From: Sulfitobacter delicatus
GTDB taxonomy: Bacteria; Pseudomonadota; Alphaproteobacteria; Rhodobacterales; Rhodobacteraceae
Length of the DNA stretch: 64,000 nucleotides
Direction: 5' to 3'
Assembly (NCBI RefSeq): GCF_900102535.1
Contig: NZ_FNBP01000002.1
Location: 397,128-461,127 of the forward strand
Each line of letters opens with the position of its first letter. Positions within the stretch are counted from its first letter, which is position 1. This document shows, piece by piece, positions 1 through 9,146 of this stretch. The translations under genes were made by a program, and so were the position numbers. The notes below the pieces were generated by a model. That model made no database searches. It was given only the letters and a program-made list of their open reading frames with translations, and had not been told where the DNA came from.

Positions 1-235
1 CCACCGTCGCGGCATAGCCCGGCCCGCCGCGAAAGCTGCCGAAGGTGACAAAGCCCGCGAGTTGCCCCGCGACCTCGGCAACCCAAAAGACGCCCGCGCG
101 GGCGTCGATCAGCGCGGCGATGTCATCCGCGCTTTTCTCTTCCGTGGTGAAGGTTGCGAGGCTGTCGCGGATCATACCGTTCCACAGCCCCGCCACAGCC
201 GCCGCGTCGCTGCGCTCAGCCGCGCGCAGAGTCAT
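1..235 (-). CDS. GNAT-family N-acetyltransferase (phosphinothricin acetyltransferase-like), 3' part outside window
   Basis: Reading leftwards from an ATG at 235, 78 codons are open to the window edge, so the C-terminal half is missing. The protein starts MTLRAAERSDAAAVAGLWN and contains a TFTTEEKSADDIAALI stretch followed by FWVAEVAGQLAGFVTFGSF, the layout of the phosphinothricin/methionine-sulfoximine acetyltransferase branch of the GNAT fold: alpha1 with a WN pair, then the beta4 strand. It lies 46 bp beyond the stop of the methylmalonyl-CoA mutase gene on the same strand and may be the last gene of that operon. The substrate cannot be told; the acetyl-CoA-binding Q/RxxGxG/A motif would lie beyond the edge. 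Confidence 0.75.
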   Translation of the reverse strand, partial: MTLRAAERSDAAAVAGLWNGMIRDSLATFTTEEKSADDIAALIDARAGVFWVAEVAGQLAGFVTFGSFRGGPGYAATV

Positions 236-281
236 GCCGCCATCCGCTCCCCGCCCCGGAGGGCGAGGAGCCTGCCACCGT

Positions 282-2423
282 TCACTTGCGTGTCTCACGG
301 ATCAGTTTGAGAATATCCTGCGCCGCCGAGGGGATATTCGTGCCGGGACCAAAGATCGCCTTTACGCCTGCATCCTGCAGGAACTTGTAATCCTGCTGCG
401 GGATCACACCCCCACAGATCACCAGAATATCCTCAGCACCCGCATCCTTCAGCGCCTGAATAAGCTGCGGCGCCAATGTCTTATGCCCCGCCGCTTGGCT
501 GGAGATGCCGATCACATGCACGTCGTTATCGACCGCGTCCTGCGCGGCCTCGGCGGGCGTCTGGAACAACGGCCCCACGTCCACGTCAAAGCCGATATCG
601 GCAAAGGCCGTGGCGATCACCTTGGCGCCCCGGTCGTGCCCGTCCTGACCCATTTTGACCACCAGCATACGCGGACGGCGGCCCTCGGCTTCGGCAAACT
701 CGTTGACCGATTTCTGAATGTCGGCAAAGCCCGCGTCGCCCTCATAGGCCGCGCCATAGACGCCCGAGAGCGTCTTGACCTCGGCCCGGTGCCGCCCGAA
801 TTGTTTTTCCATCGCCATGCTGATTTCCCCCACTGTGGCGCGTGCGCGTGCGGCTTCGACCGCCGCGTCGAGCAGATTGCCGCCCTCGGCCGCCCGCCGT
901 GTCAGTTCCGCCAAGGCGGCGGTGCAGGCGTCTTCGTCCCGCTCGGCTCGGATGCGCTCCAAACGCGCCACCTGACCGGCCCGAACTTTGACGTTGTCGA
1001 CGTCGAGAATGTCGATCGGCTCTTCCTTGTCACGGCGATATTTGTTCACCCCAACAATGACCTCGGTGCCCCGGTCGATGCCCGCCTGACGCTGCGCGGC
1101 GGCTTCTTCGATGCGCAGCTTCGGCATGCCGGAGGCCACGGCCTTGGTCATGCCGCCCATCTCTTCGACTTCCTCGATCAACTCCCATGCGGCTTCGGCC
1201 AGATCGGCGGTCAGCTTCTCGACATAGTAAGAACCCGCCAGAGGATCGACGACATTGGTGATGCCGGTCTCCTCTTGCAGGATCAGCTGGGTGTTTCGGG
1301 CGATGCGCGCCGAATGTTCCGTCGGCAGGCCGATGGCTTCGTCCAGCGAGTTGGTGTGCAGCGACTGGGTGCCGCCCAAGACCGCCGAGAGTGCCTCGTA
1401 AGCGGTGCGCACGACGTTGTTGTAAGGGTCTTGTTCGGCGAGGCTTACACCGGAGGTCTGGCAATGTGTCCGCAGCATCGAGGACTTGGGGTTCTTCGGC
1501 TTAAATTCTTCCATCACCCGCGACCACAAGAGACGCGCGGCGCGCAATTTGGCGGCCTCCATGAAGAAGTTCATGCCGATGGCAAAGAAGAACGACAGCC
1601 GCGGCGCAAAGCGGTCCACATCCATGCCCGCAGCAATTGCCGTGCGCACATATTCGCGCCCGTCCGCGATAGTGAAGGCCAGCTCCTGCACGAGGTTCGC
1701 GCCGGCCTCTTGCATGTGATAGCCCGAGATCGAAATCGAGTTGAACTTCGGCATATGGTCCGAGGTATATTCGATGATATCCCCGATGATCCGCATCGAC
1801 GGTTCCGGCGGATAGACATAGGTGTTGCGCACCATGAATTCCTTGAGGATGTCGTTCTGGATCGTGCCCGAAAGCTTGGCCCGGTCGTGGCCCTGCTCTT
1901 CGCCCGCCACGATGAAGCTGGCGAGGATCGGGATCACCGCGCCGTTCATCGTCATCGAAACCGAGACCTGATCGAGCGGGATGCCGTCGAAGAGGATTTT
2001 CATATCCTCGACCGAGTCGATCGCCACACCAGCCTTGCCGACATCGCCCTCAACCCGCGGGTGGTCGCTGTCATAGCCCCGGTGCGTCGCCAGATCGAAG
2101 GCAACCGAAACCCCCTGCTGCCCGGCGGCCAAAGCGCGACGATAAAAGGCGTTGGATTCCTCGGCCGTGGAAAACCCCGCATATTGCCGGATCGTCCAAG
2201 GCCGCCCCGCATACATCGTGGCCTTCACGCCCCGCGTAAAAGGCGCCTCGCCCGGAATGCTGCCCAGATGCTCCAGCCCATCCACATCGTCAGCGGTATA
2301 AAGCGGCTGGACGTCGATCCCCTCCAGCGTCTTCCACGTCAGATCGTCGAGGCTGCGCCCGCGCAATTCGCCGGTGGCCAGATCACGCCAGCGGGCTTTG
2401 GCGTCCTTGTTCTCGGATGTCAT
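282..2423 (-). CDS. scpA: Methylmalonyl-CoA mutase, large (catalytic) subunit
   Basis: Adenosylcobalamin-dependent isomerase converting (R)-methylmalonyl-CoA to succinyl-CoA, the last step of propionyl-CoA assimilation, cytosolic. The 713-residue product has the normal length of a single-chain mutase: N-terminal TIM-barrel substrate domain with [20 protein letters not shown], then a C-terminal B12 domain. The cobalt-ligand motif DxHxxG is present as [11 protein letters not shown] (His near residue 596), followed by the SSQ and CGGVIP signatures. Start choice: two ATGs lie at 2429 and 2423; the AGAAGG ribosome site is 8 nt before the second but only 2 nt before the first, so 2423 is preferred. 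The ribosome site and start lie inside the preceding sulfotransferase-like gene, suggesting coupled translation. Confidence 0.96.
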   Translation of the reverse strand: MTSENKDAKARWRDLATGELRGRSLDDLTWKTLEGIDVQPLYTADDVDGLEHLGSIPGEAPFTRGVKATMYAGRPWTIRQYAGFSTAEESNAFYRRALAAGQQGVSVAFDLATHRGYDSDHPRVEGDVGKAGVAIDSVEDMKILFDGIPLDQVSVSMTMNGAVIPILASFIVAGEEQGHDRAKLSGTIQNDILKEFMVRNTYVYPPEPSMRIIGDIIEYTSDHMPKFNSISISGYHMQEAGANLVQELAFTIADGREYVRTAIAAGMDVDRFAPRLSFFFAIGMNFFMEAAKLRAARLLWSRVMEEFKPKNPKSSMLRTHCQTSGVSLAEQDPYNNVVRTAYEALSAVLGGTQSLHTNSLDEAIGLPTEHSARIARNTQLILQEETGITNVVDPLAGSYYVEKLTADLAEAAWELIEEVEEMGGMTKAVASGMPKLRIEEAAAQRQAGIDRGTEVIVGVNKYRRDKEEPIDILDVDNVKVRAGQVARLERIRAERDEDACTAALAELTRRAAEGGNLLDAAVEAARARATVGEISMAMEKQFGRHRAEVKTLSGVYGAAYEGDAGFADIQKSVNEFAEAEGRRPRMLVVKMGQDGHDRGAKVIATAFADIGFDVDVGPLFQTPAEAAQDAVDNDVHVIGISSQAAGHKTLAPQLIQALKDAGAEDILVICGGVIPQQDYKFLQDAGVKAIFGPGTNIPSAAQDILKLIRETRK

Positions 2424-3324
2424 ATGCATGTCCTTCTCTCATGGCGCCGGGCGGCAGGCTTGGGCCTGCTCTTCTCCGGCTGGGGTCCTCTGTCAAAGTG
2501 GCCAGACCATCGGCCCCGGCGGCGAGCCAGAACTGATCGTCGGCATAGCGTTCGCGCAGGGCTGCTGCCTGCGCCGCATCAAACGGCTGCCAACGCCCGG
2601 CGGATGTTGGCAGCAACGCGGGGTCTTCGCCCCGTTCGTTCAGTGTGTCGCGCAGGGCGCTGAGGTCCGGCGCACGGTTCAGCCACTGCGCCTTGCCCAT
2701 GGGGGCTGTCTGATCCGTGCAGGCAGTAAAAAGCGCATCGGAGCGGCCCGCGAATTGCTCAAAAGGAGTGATCCTGATCTCGGCCTCCGGCAAGGCACAG
2801 GCCAGATCGGTCACCACATCGCGCCAAGACCGCGGGTTCTGCGCAATGGCCTCGCGGGTCTGCGCGCTCGGCACCGGATGCCCGCGCCCCACGGTATAAG
2901 CCGCCGCCGACGCCCACCACAGGTCCGGCGCCCGCACGCTCAGCACCACGCGTTTGATCCGCCCACCAAAGGCGCTGCCGATGCGGGCCATACGTTCGCC
3001 AATCGCCGGATACAACGCCGCGTGCCGCAAACACTGCCGGGCGCTGCCGATCATATTCTCATCGCTGATAAGCAACTGGCTCAGCCCCTGAGCGCGACAC
3101 TGCGCCACCTGCATCTGCACCCGCCCCTCGGCCCGGCGCACCGGGTCGCGCCCCCGTGCCACGGCTGGCCCCGGAAACAAGCCGGGAAAGACCGACTGCC
3201 GCACCCGCGTGGGGCCCCAAAAGCCGATACCGCGCGCGCTCAGCTCCGCGTGGTTGTAGCGCAGGTAGCGCTGAAAACTGGTGGTGCCGCTGCGATGGGC
3301 CCCGATGTGAAGAATGACGTCCAT
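2383..3324 (-). CDS. Sulfotransferase-like P-loop protein
   Basis: 313 residues from the ATG at 3324 ([19 protein letters not shown]). The N-terminal [16 protein letters not shown] matches the 5'-phosphosulfate-binding loop of PAPS-dependent sulfotransferases, and the later [15 protein letters not shown] fits the 3'-phosphate-binding R...S element. Beyond this the sequence is divergent and I cannot name an acceptor. A longer reading to 3393 is possible, but conserved sequence begins directly at MDVIL. The 3' end overlaps the start of the mutase gene by about 40 bp, so the two are probably co-transcribed. It may be a sulfotransferase or only a structural relative. Confidence 0.72.
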   Translation of the reverse strand: MDVILHIGAHRSGTTSFQRYLRYNHAELSARGIGFWGPTRVRQSVFPGLFPGPAVARGRDPVRRAEGRVQMQVAQCRAQGLSQLLISDENMIGSARQCLRHAALYPAIGERMARIGSAFGGRIKRVVLSVRAPDLWWASAAAYTVGRGHPVPSAQTREAIAQNPRSWRDVVTDLACALPEAEIRITPFEQFAGRSDALFTACTDQTAPMGKAQWLNRAPDLSALRDTLNERGEDPALLPTSAGRWQPFDAAQAAALRERYADDQFWLAAGADGLATLTEDPSRRRAGPSLPPGAMREGHAYDIREQGRQSPLA

Positions 3325-3492
3325 GATGGCGCGGCCCAATGCTGGCAGAACGGCCGCCCCGACCGGCCATGACGCAGGGAACACCGACGTCATGGGCCAA
3401 AATGCCTTGCAATGGGATTAATCCCCCCCTGCGGCGCTTTGACCTTCGCAAACGCGGGCCGAGCGCCTATATCTGAGGGGACAGGAGCATTA

Positions 3493-3954
3493 ATGAAACG
3501 TCTTATCTCACTTGTTTTTGCAGGATTTATCGCCGCTACGGCCAGCGCCCAAAGCGCGGATGTACCGGCAGAAGACCCGCTGTTCTTGCCCGCTGATATG
3601 GCAGATTTGAGCGAATTCCAGTGGAAAAAGCGACCCGTTTTGGTCTTTGCCAACTCGGAAAACGACCCCGCCTTCGTGTCGCAAATGGAATATCTGCAAG
3701 ACCGCGAGGACGAATTACGCCTGCGCGATGTCATCGTGCTGACCGACACAGACCCCGCCGCGCGCAGCCCGCTGAGGCTGCGCATGCGGCCGCGTGGCTT
3801 TATGCTGGTGCTGGTCGACAAGGAAGGCGGCATCGAGCTGCGCAAACCCTTCCCATGGGACGTGCGCGAGATCACCCGCAGCATCGACAAGATGCCATTG
3901 CGCCAGCGGGAGATTAGAGAACGCAAAGCGAACGATAGTCCTCTACTAGAATGA
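3493..3954 (+). CDS. Secreted DUF4174-type protein
   Basis: 153 residues from an ATG preceded by CAGGAGC. A cleavable signal peptide is evident (MKRLISLVFAGFIAATASA, cleavage after ASA), then an acidic linker and a thioredoxin-like core: RPVLVFANSENDPAFVSQ, RDVIVLTDTDP, RGFMLVLVDKEGGIELRKP. This is the DUF4174 pattern, a periplasmic thioredoxin-fold-like family without the CxxC pair. It is the only plus-strand gene between the sulfotransferase and the Mrr gene and converges with Mrr, stops 22 bp apart. Function unknown. Confidence 0.75.
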   Translation: MKRLISLVFAGFIAATASAQSADVPAEDPLFLPADMADLSEFQWKKRPVLVFANSENDPAFVSQMEYLQDREDELRLRDVIVLTDTDPAARSPLRLRMRPRGFMLVLVDKEGGIELRKPFPWDVREITRSIDKMPLRQREIRERKANDSPLLE

Positions 3955-3976
3955 GACCCTATATTCGCTGCAATTC

Positions 3977-4876
3977 TCATTCGAAGAAGCTCTCATCAAC
4001 TTCAGCGATTTCATAAGTGCGTTTAACTCGGCAACCCACCTCGTGTGCGATCATAAGACGGGCCAATTGAGGACCGTCGACAAGCACAATTCTAGCGCCG
4101 AGCTTTTCTGCCGTTTGCACTGCGCTTGGTGAAAAAGTAGAGGTCGTAACGAAAATACCTTTCGTCACATCCTTCATTCCGAGTGCCCCGTAGAAGTCTC
4201 GTAAAGCTCCGCTTCCTATCACATTGTGCGCGGCGTAACGTTTGGCTTGTACATATACTTGGTCAACGCCAAGACGATCTAGGTTTATGACTCCATCAAC
4301 ACCGTCATCTCCGGCCTGCCCAATAACGCGCCCGGCTTGCATATCGTAGCCATATCCCATCTTCAGTAGAAGACGAACGATTACGTCTTCAAAAAATGCA
4401 GGATCAGCCTCACGCAGTTTGGATAAGAGATCTTCGGCCAAAGCAGAGGTAATTTCTGAAAACGCGGCATTCAAAACCTCATCGGGGGTCTGCTGGTTAG
4501 GAGCGGCTGCTACTTCCTCTTTATCAGTCGTGCCGCTCCGAGATTTAAATTCAAGGTATTCGGGAAACTGCGTTAGAAAGGTTTTGTCGATGTGCTTGGG
4601 CGAACTCGCCAATACCTTTTTTCCCGTTTCTGTCAGCGCAAAATGACCACGTTTGGTATTCGCTAACAATCCCGCCTGCTTCAGATAGCTTCTGGCCCAA
4701 TGGACCCGGTTCGCAAACCGGGTCTGCTTTCCACTGGGCAGAATCTCATTCCGCTCTTCGGGCGTTAGCTCAAACTCTTCCGTCAATTCGTCCACAACAT
4801 CAGAGATCGCACGCTCACCGTTTGCAGCGGAAGCCAAGACTGGCTTCATTAACTTCTGGAAGTCGGGGATAGGCAC
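3977..4876 (-). CDS. mrr: Mrr-type restriction endonuclease
   Basis: 299 residues. The N-terminal 90 residues form the winged-helix Mrr_N domain (IPDFQKLMKPVLASAANGE, LTETGKKVLAS). The C-terminal domain (about 155-285) is a PD-(D/E)xK nuclease: FFEDVIVRLLLKMGYGYD, then GDDGVDGVINLDRLG followed by VYVQAKRYA, giving the catalytic D...QxK set, then GIFVTTSTFSPSA. The family cuts methylated DNA and is part of defence. The start is GTG, one nucleotide after the pccA stop, with GGAG inside the pccA end, so translation is probably coupled to pccA. A sampled stretch is about 47% GC against about 60% in pccA, suggesting later acquisition. No methyltransferase partner is nearby, as expected for type IV enzymes. 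Confidence 0.9.
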   Translation of the reverse strand: MPIPDFQKLMKPVLASAANGERAISDVVDELTEEFELTPEERNEILPSGKQTRFANRVHWARSYLKQAGLLANTKRGHFALTETGKKVLASSPKHIDKTFLTQFPEYLEFKSRSGTTDKEEVAAAPNQQTPDEVLNAAFSEITSALAEDLLSKLREADPAFFEDVIVRLLLKMGYGYDMQAGRVIGQAGDDGVDGVINLDRLGVDQVYVQAKRYAAHNVIGSGALRDFYGALGMKDVTKGIFVTTSTFSPSAVQTAEKLGARIVLVDGPQLARLMIAHEVGCRVKRTYEIAEVDESFFE

Positions 4877-4877
4877 C

Positions 4878-6923
4878 TTATTCGAACTCCATGATCACAT
4901 CGTCCACGGCAAGGCTGTCGCCCGCGCCCGCGTTGACCTTGCTGACCACGCCTTTCTTCTCGGCGCGCAGGATGTTCTCCATCTTCATCGCCTCGATGGT
5001 GCAGAGCGCTTGGCCCTCTTGAACCTCGTCACCCACTTCCACATCCAGCTTCACCACCAGACCCGGCATCGGGCAGAGCAGCATCTTCGACGTATCAGGC
5101 GGCAGCTTTTCGGGCATCAGCGCGGCCAGTTCGGCCTGACGCGGCGTGCGCACATGAACCTTGAGGTCCGCGCCACGCGTGCGGATGCGGAAGCCACCTG
5201 AGATCTTGCCGACCTTCAGCACCAAAGGTGCATCGTCCACCGTCAGAACCGCCAGTTGGTCGCCCGGGGTCCAATCGCCGCGGACACGCATTTCGGCCCC
5301 GTCGGCAAATTGCACCGTGGCCCCTTCGGGATCGGCTTTGGTGACCACGTCGAAGTTTTCGCCCTGCAGGCGCACGTTCCAGTCGCTGCCGACCTTGCGC
5401 TCGTGGTTGTCCATCCGACCCGAGACGCGGGCGCGGCGGATCTCGCCCACCCGGTGCATCGCGGCACAGGCGGCGGCGATGCGGCGTAACTCTGTGTCTG
5501 GCAGGGTCACGCCCTCGAAACCGTCGGGATATTCTTCCGCGATAAAGGCGGTCGTCATCTCGCCCGAAACGAACTTCGGGTGGTCCATCACGGCAGACAG
5601 AAACGGCAGGTTGTGGCCAATGCCCTCAACCTCAAAGCTGTCCAAGGCCACGCGCATCTTCTCGATCGCCTCGGCCCGGGTCGGCGCCCAGGTGCAGAGC
5701 TTGGCGATCATCGGGTCATAATACATCGAAATCTCGCCGCCCTCAAAGACGCCGGTGTCGTTGCGCACGGCCATGTCGCCGGCAGGCGCATCGCCCTGCC
5801 AAGTGCCCTGCTCCAAAAGCGGCCCGGCGGCCACTTCTTGCGGCGGGCGGTAGCGGGTCAGACGGCCAATGGAGGGCAAGAAGCCGCGGTACGGGTCTTC
5901 GGCATAAAGACGGTTCTCGATGGCCCAGCCGTTCAGTTTCACATCGTCTTGGGTGATCGACAGCTTCTCGCCATTGGCCACGCGGATCATCTGCTCCACG
6001 AGGTCCACGCCGGTGATCAACTCAGTGACCGGGTGCTCTACCTGAAGGCGGGTGTTCATCTCAAGAAAGTAGAAGTTCTTGTCGCCATCAACGATGAATT
6101 CCACGGTACCCGCGCTGGTGTAGCCCACGGCTTGGGCCAGAGCCACGGCCTGCTCGCCCATCGCTTTACGGGTCTCCTCATCAAGAAACGGGCTCGGCGC
6201 CTCTTCGACAACCTTCTGGTTGCGGCGCTGGATCGAACATTCCCGCTCGCCCAGATAGATGCCATTGCCATGGGCGTCGCAGAGCACCTGAATTTCGATG
6301 TGGCGCGGCTGGGTCACAAACTTTTCGATAAAGATACGGTCATCACCAAAGCTGTTCGCGGCCTCGTTCTTGGACGACTGAAAGCCCTCGCGCGCCTCCT
6401 CGTCATTCCATGCGATCCGCATTCCCTTGCCGCCGCCGCCCGCGGAGGCCTTGAGCATCACCGGATAGCCGATCTCGTTGGAAATCTTGACCGCCTCGTC
6501 CGCGTCTTCGATCAGGCCCATATAGCCCGGCACGGTCGACACCCCGGCCTCCTGCGCGATCTTTTTTGAGGTGATCTTGTCGCCCATCTTCTCAATCGCG
6601 CCCACAGGCGGGCCGACAAAGGCCACGTCAGCCGCATCAAGAGCTTCGGCAAACTTGCTGTTTTCGCTCAGGAAACCGTAACCCGGATGCACTGCCTGCG
6701 CGCCGGACTGTTTGACCGCCTCCATCACCTTGTCGATGACGATATAAGATTGGTTGGCGGGGGGCGGGCCGATGTGAATGGCTTCGTCCGCCATTTCGAC
6801 ATGCAACGCCTGCGCGTCGGCGTCCGAGTAAATGGCGACTGTGGTTAGCCCCATCTTCTTGGCCGTTTTGATAACGCGGCAGGCGATTTCGCCCCGGTTG
6901 GCGATCAGGATCTTGTCAAACAT
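4878..6923 (-). CDS. pccA: Propionyl-CoA carboxylase, alpha (biotin) subunit
   Basis: 681 residues. Biotin carboxylase plus biotin carrier half of propionyl-CoA carboxylase, which makes methylmalonyl-CoA with PccB. Order of parts: N-terminal MFDKILIANRGEIACRV; ATP-grasp domain with the glycine-rich KASAGGGGKGMR loop near residue 165; FLEMNTRLQVEHPVTE catalytic signature near 290; the alpha-specific BT linker; C-terminal biotinyl domain with EAMKMEN, biotinylated Lys near 647. Start taken at 6923 because AAAGGAAG lies 5-7 nt upstream; a start 18 bp further upstream would cover that site. It precedes mrr by 1 nt. Confidence 0.97.
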   Translation of the reverse strand: MFDKILIANRGEIACRVIKTAKKMGLTTVAIYSDADAQALHVEMADEAIHIGPPPANQSYIVIDKVMEAVKQSGAQAVHPGYGFLSENSKFAEALDAADVAFVGPPVGAIEKMGDKITSKKIAQEAGVSTVPGYMGLIEDADEAVKISNEIGYPVMLKASAGGGGKGMRIAWNDEEAREGFQSSKNEAANSFGDDRIFIEKFVTQPRHIEIQVLCDAHGNGIYLGERECSIQRRNQKVVEEAPSPFLDEETRKAMGEQAVALAQAVGYTSAGTVEFIVDGDKNFYFLEMNTRLQVEHPVTELITGVDLVEQMIRVANGEKLSITQDDVKLNGWAIENRLYAEDPYRGFLPSIGRLTRYRPPQEVAAGPLLEQGTWQGDAPAGDMAVRNDTGVFEGGEISMYYDPMIAKLCTWAPTRAEAIEKMRVALDSFEVEGIGHNLPFLSAVMDHPKFVSGEMTTAFIAEEYPDGFEGVTLPDTELRRIAAACAAMHRVGEIRRARVSGRMDNHERKVGSDWNVRLQGENFDVVTKADPEGATVQFADGAEMRVRGDWTPGDQLAVLTVDDAPLVLKVGKISGGFRIRTRGADLKVHVRTPRQAELAALMPEKLPPDTSKMLLCPMPGLVVKLDVEVGDEVQEGQALCTIEAMKMENILRAEKKGVVSKVNAGAGDSLAVDDVIMEFE

Positions 6924-7066
6924 CAGCACTTCCTTTGACACTGGCAGGCAACGCGAAAAGCCGCGTCAGCCGGGGCTGCGCGGTGCCTGTATTGAGAGAG
7001 GGAAAAACGGCGCCACGGGCGCGAGGGGCCAGCGGAGCCGTCAGAATTGAATGATCAGAGCGCGGC

Positions 7067-7279
7067 TCAGTAGCCGCGACATTTGCCGGGGTTGAGTTGG
7101 CAATAGGCGACATTGCCTGCCGCACCAATAGCTGCGCCCTGCAGGAGCGACCCGCTGGTGATCGCTGCGGCGCCTGCGCCAACGGCGGCACCGGCAAGCG
7201 ATTGCTCGGGGATTGTGTTGCCGCAAGCGGCAAGCCCGGCTGTCGCGCCAAGCGCGAGAATGATTGTACGGATCGACAT
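7067..7279 (-). CDS. Small lipoprotein, glycine-zipper-like
   Basis: 70 residues with a type II signal peptide (MSIRTIILALGATAGLAAC; lipobox LAAC, mature N-terminal Cys19). The mature part is mostly small residues with GAAVGAGAAAITSGSLLQG and GAAIGAAG, a glycine-zipper pattern of membrane-associated lipoproteins, and ends NPGKCRGY. An AAGGA ribosome site lies 8 nt upstream of the ATG. It sits between pccA and the other small genes of the pcc cluster, same strand, and is probably an outer-membrane or periplasmic surface lipoprotein. A 7-bp inverted repeat (CGCGGCT/AGCCGCG) covers its stop codon. Confidence 0.75.
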   Translation of the reverse strand: MSIRTIILALGATAGLAACGNTIPEQSLAGAAVGAGAAAITSGSLLQGAAIGAAGNVAYCQLNPGKCRGY

Positions 7280-7601
7280 CTGCCTGTTCCTTCACTGCTT
7301 ATTGTTCTTTGGCCAACCGACCGACAGGCGTCGGGTTCCGGGGCTGCGTTCTTGTCCACCGTCTTGTGCCCGAAGGACCACAGATCGAAAAAGCCGGACA
7401 ACGATGCCAGCGCACTGGTCCGCTGCCCGGCAGGGGAAGGGGTATGGTCTTCAAGCCTAGCAGAACCTTGGACAAATCGTGTCCCACCAGTCCCCAGAAC
7501 CATGTGACAGTCCTGCGCGCGCGCCAAGTGCGACGGCGGCATCGCCTGCACATCGGCAAGCCTATGCTGATCTGGAGAAAGGCGCGGCAACATCATGCCG
7601 A
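7280..7601. other. Intergenic stretch, no gene assigned
   Basis: About 320 bp between two small minus-strand genes. Several reading frames are open here but none has a convincing ribosome site, composition or conserved motif. It probably holds the promoter of the 7067-7279 lipoprotein gene and pccA; I could not place boxes with confidence. Confidence 0.5.
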
Positions 7602-7961
7602 TTAATCCCCAAAGGCTTCTGGGAAGGCCGCGCGCGCGGCTTGCACATCCAGTACCAAAAGCGCTTCATAATCGGCTGGATCGAACGGATCGGTTGCAGG
7701 AAGCACCTCACGGCCGAAGAGCCATGACAGACGCCCCGCGTCCAGATTGCCGCGCTCGAAGGGTTGGTCGCCAAAATGCTCGTAAAGCGCTTTGACAAAA
7801 GCCAGATCGGCGCGCCGGTCTGGCGGGCGACGGTCCGGCCTACGCTCGCGCCGGGTGATTGGCGTGACCCCTTTGGGGTTCGGGCGGCGGATGGTGAATT
7901 GGAAATCGGTACCGGGCAGTCGACCCGGAAACCCGCGATGTTTTAGCATATAGGCGGGCAT
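7602..7961 (-). CDS. Hypothetical protein of the pcc cluster
   Basis: 119 residues, soluble, no signal peptide. It begins MPAYMLKHRGFPGRLPG, has an Arg/Pro-rich middle (RRERRPDRRPPDRRADLAF) and an acidic, hydrophobic C-terminus (PFDPADYEALLVLDVQAA). AAGGGG lies 6 nt before the ATG, supporting that it is real. It is minus strand, within the same series as the small lipoprotein genes between pccB and pccA. I do not recognise a family. Confidence 0.6.
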   Translation of the reverse strand: MPAYMLKHRGFPGRLPGTDFQFTIRRPNPKGVTPITRRERRPDRRPPDRRADLAFVKALYEHFGDQPFERGNLDAGRLSWLFGREVLPATDPFDPADYEALLVLDVQAARAAFPEAFGD

Positions 7962-8039
7962 CAGACACCCCTTCCGATTGCAGGGGTGACAGATAGGGTG
8001 GAGATCAGGACAGGCGCGGACGCCTGTCCTGCAACGGCA

Positions 8040-8186
8040 TTACTTGTACTTGCCGGTGTATACGGGCTCGACCGAAATCGGTGCGGGCTCGACAACAACG
8101 TATTCTTCTTCGGTCTGACCGCTTGTGCAGGCTGCAACGGAAGCGACGAAACCGAACGCTGCCAGCATCTTGATGCTCTTGGACAT
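8040..8186 (-). CDS. 48-residue lipoprotein
   Basis: A very short gene: ATG at 8186, TAA ending at 8040, with a good CAGGAG site 6 nt upstream. The product has a lysine-containing n-region and a lipobox (MSKSIKMLAAFGFVASVAAC, Cys20), and a short mature tail ending VVVEPAPISVEPVYTGKYK. Such minimal lipoproteins are easily missed. It lies in the pcc cluster between two other small minus-strand genes. Role unknown; the acidic Val/Pro-rich tail gives no clue. Confidence 0.72.
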   Translation of the reverse strand: MSKSIKMLAAFGFVASVAACTSGQTEEEYVVVEPAPISVEPVYTGKYK

Positions 8187-8400
8187 GTAAATCTCCTGTT
8201 TGTGTTTATGAAACCCGCCACGGCGATATGCCGCAGGGGCCCCGGTACTGAGGTAAGGGATACGTCGGTATTCCTTGACCGCATCTTATGCGATTCACAT
8301 GGCAATGGATATGGCTGCAAGCGCAAACGACTTGCCTGTGACTCCAAAGCCTCATTCAAAAAGGGGTATCGGCGGAAATCCGCAAGATATTGTGGCCGCA

Positions 8401-8775
8401 TCACAAACCCTCCCAGATGCAGCTATCGTCCTGGGCACGAAAGGCTTCAAAATATTGGGTCGCGTCAGGGTCTGCCGCGCCAAAATCGACTGCGCGATCG
8501 GCAAGCGAGACGATGATCACCTGCCCGGCAAGCGCATGTTCGGCCATATAGGGGAGTGCGACCGATGCGCAGAGATGCTCCATATCCGGCGCGGCGAGAT
8601 CATAGCCAATCGCCTCCGGCCCCTCAGCAATCTGCGGCGCGATGAAGCGAAAGCGCAGCCAGGTCTCCCCGCCCAACTCTTCGACCAACACTTCCTGCAA
8701 GTCGATCTGCTGGCCCGAGGGCACGTCAAAGGCAAAGGCAGGTGCAGCGAGCCCAAAAGCCAGCACACCCGCCAT
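8401..8775 (-). CDS. Secreted protein, DUF6497-like
   Basis: 124 residues from the ATG at 8775, 11 bp past the stop of the upstream gene. A hydrophobic leader (MAGVLAFGLAAPAFA) precedes a mature domain with the recognisable EVLVEELGGETWLRFRFIAP and later IIVSLADRAVDFG...TQYFEAFR, typical of a small secreted family found beside pccB in roseobacters (I recall it as DUF6497). The leader is short for a signal peptide and the real start might be a few codons upstream. It has two Cys (in HLCASVALP and DSCIWEGL) that could form a disulfide. Function unknown. Confidence 0.7.
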   Translation of the reverse strand: MAGVLAFGLAAPAFAFDVPSGQQIDLQEVLVEELGGETWLRFRFIAPQIAEGPEAIGYDLAAPDMEHLCASVALPYMAEHALAGQVIIVSLADRAVDFGAADPDATQYFEAFRAQDDSCIWEGL

Positions 8776-8786
8776 GAGACCCCGCG

Positions 8787-9041
8787 CTAGTGATTGCGCA
8801 GCGCCTCGATCAGCGCGTCCTTGTCCATATCCGACCGCCCCTCGATATCGAGCTCCTGTGCCCGCTCGTAGAGGTCGTCCTTGCTCCAGTCCTCGTAGGG
8901 CGGCTGCTTGCCCCCCTTCTTGCTGGGGTGCTGGCTGTCGTTGGCCTGCGCATTGGCGATCCGGGCGGCTTTCTCCTTGCTCGCCCCGTCCTCGCGCAGG
9001 GATTTGTAGGTCTCTTCGTCCTTGATCGATGAATTGGGCAT
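8787..9041 (-). CDS. Small hydrophilic protein with Rho-N/SAP-like C-terminus
   Basis: 84 residues from the ATG at 9041, preceded by an almost perfect AAAGGAGG. The first half is charged and low in hydrophobics (MPNSSIKDEETYKSLREDG...KEKAARIANAQAND). The C-terminus, YEDWSKDDLYERAQELDIEGRSDMDKDALIEALRNH, has the two-helix (K)DDLYERAQEL..(M)DKDALIEALR pattern of the Rho termination factor N-terminal / SAP-like fold, which can bind nucleic acid. It is translated strongly by the look of its ribosome site and lies just downstream of pccB. A small abundant nucleic-acid-binding protein is a guess. Confidence 0.75.
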   Translation of the reverse strand: MPNSSIKDEETYKSLREDGASKEKAARIANAQANDSQHPSKKGGKQPPYEDWSKDDLYERAQELDIEGRSDMDKDALIEALRNH

Positions 9042-9146
9042 GGGTTGATCCTCCTTTGCAGGAAAAACCACCCAGCCCGCCAGCGGTTCCGCGAGCGGCC
9101 CCGGTGGGATCGGTATTTGAAAAAGGATGAAGGACCATGGGGGCGC

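Noticed and set aside
45..2663. 872-codon open frame on the plus strand opposite the mutase and sulfotransferase genes
   Set aside because: High-GC antisense shadow: Arg/His/Gly-rich, no motif, and the minus-strand protein is clearly a mutase.
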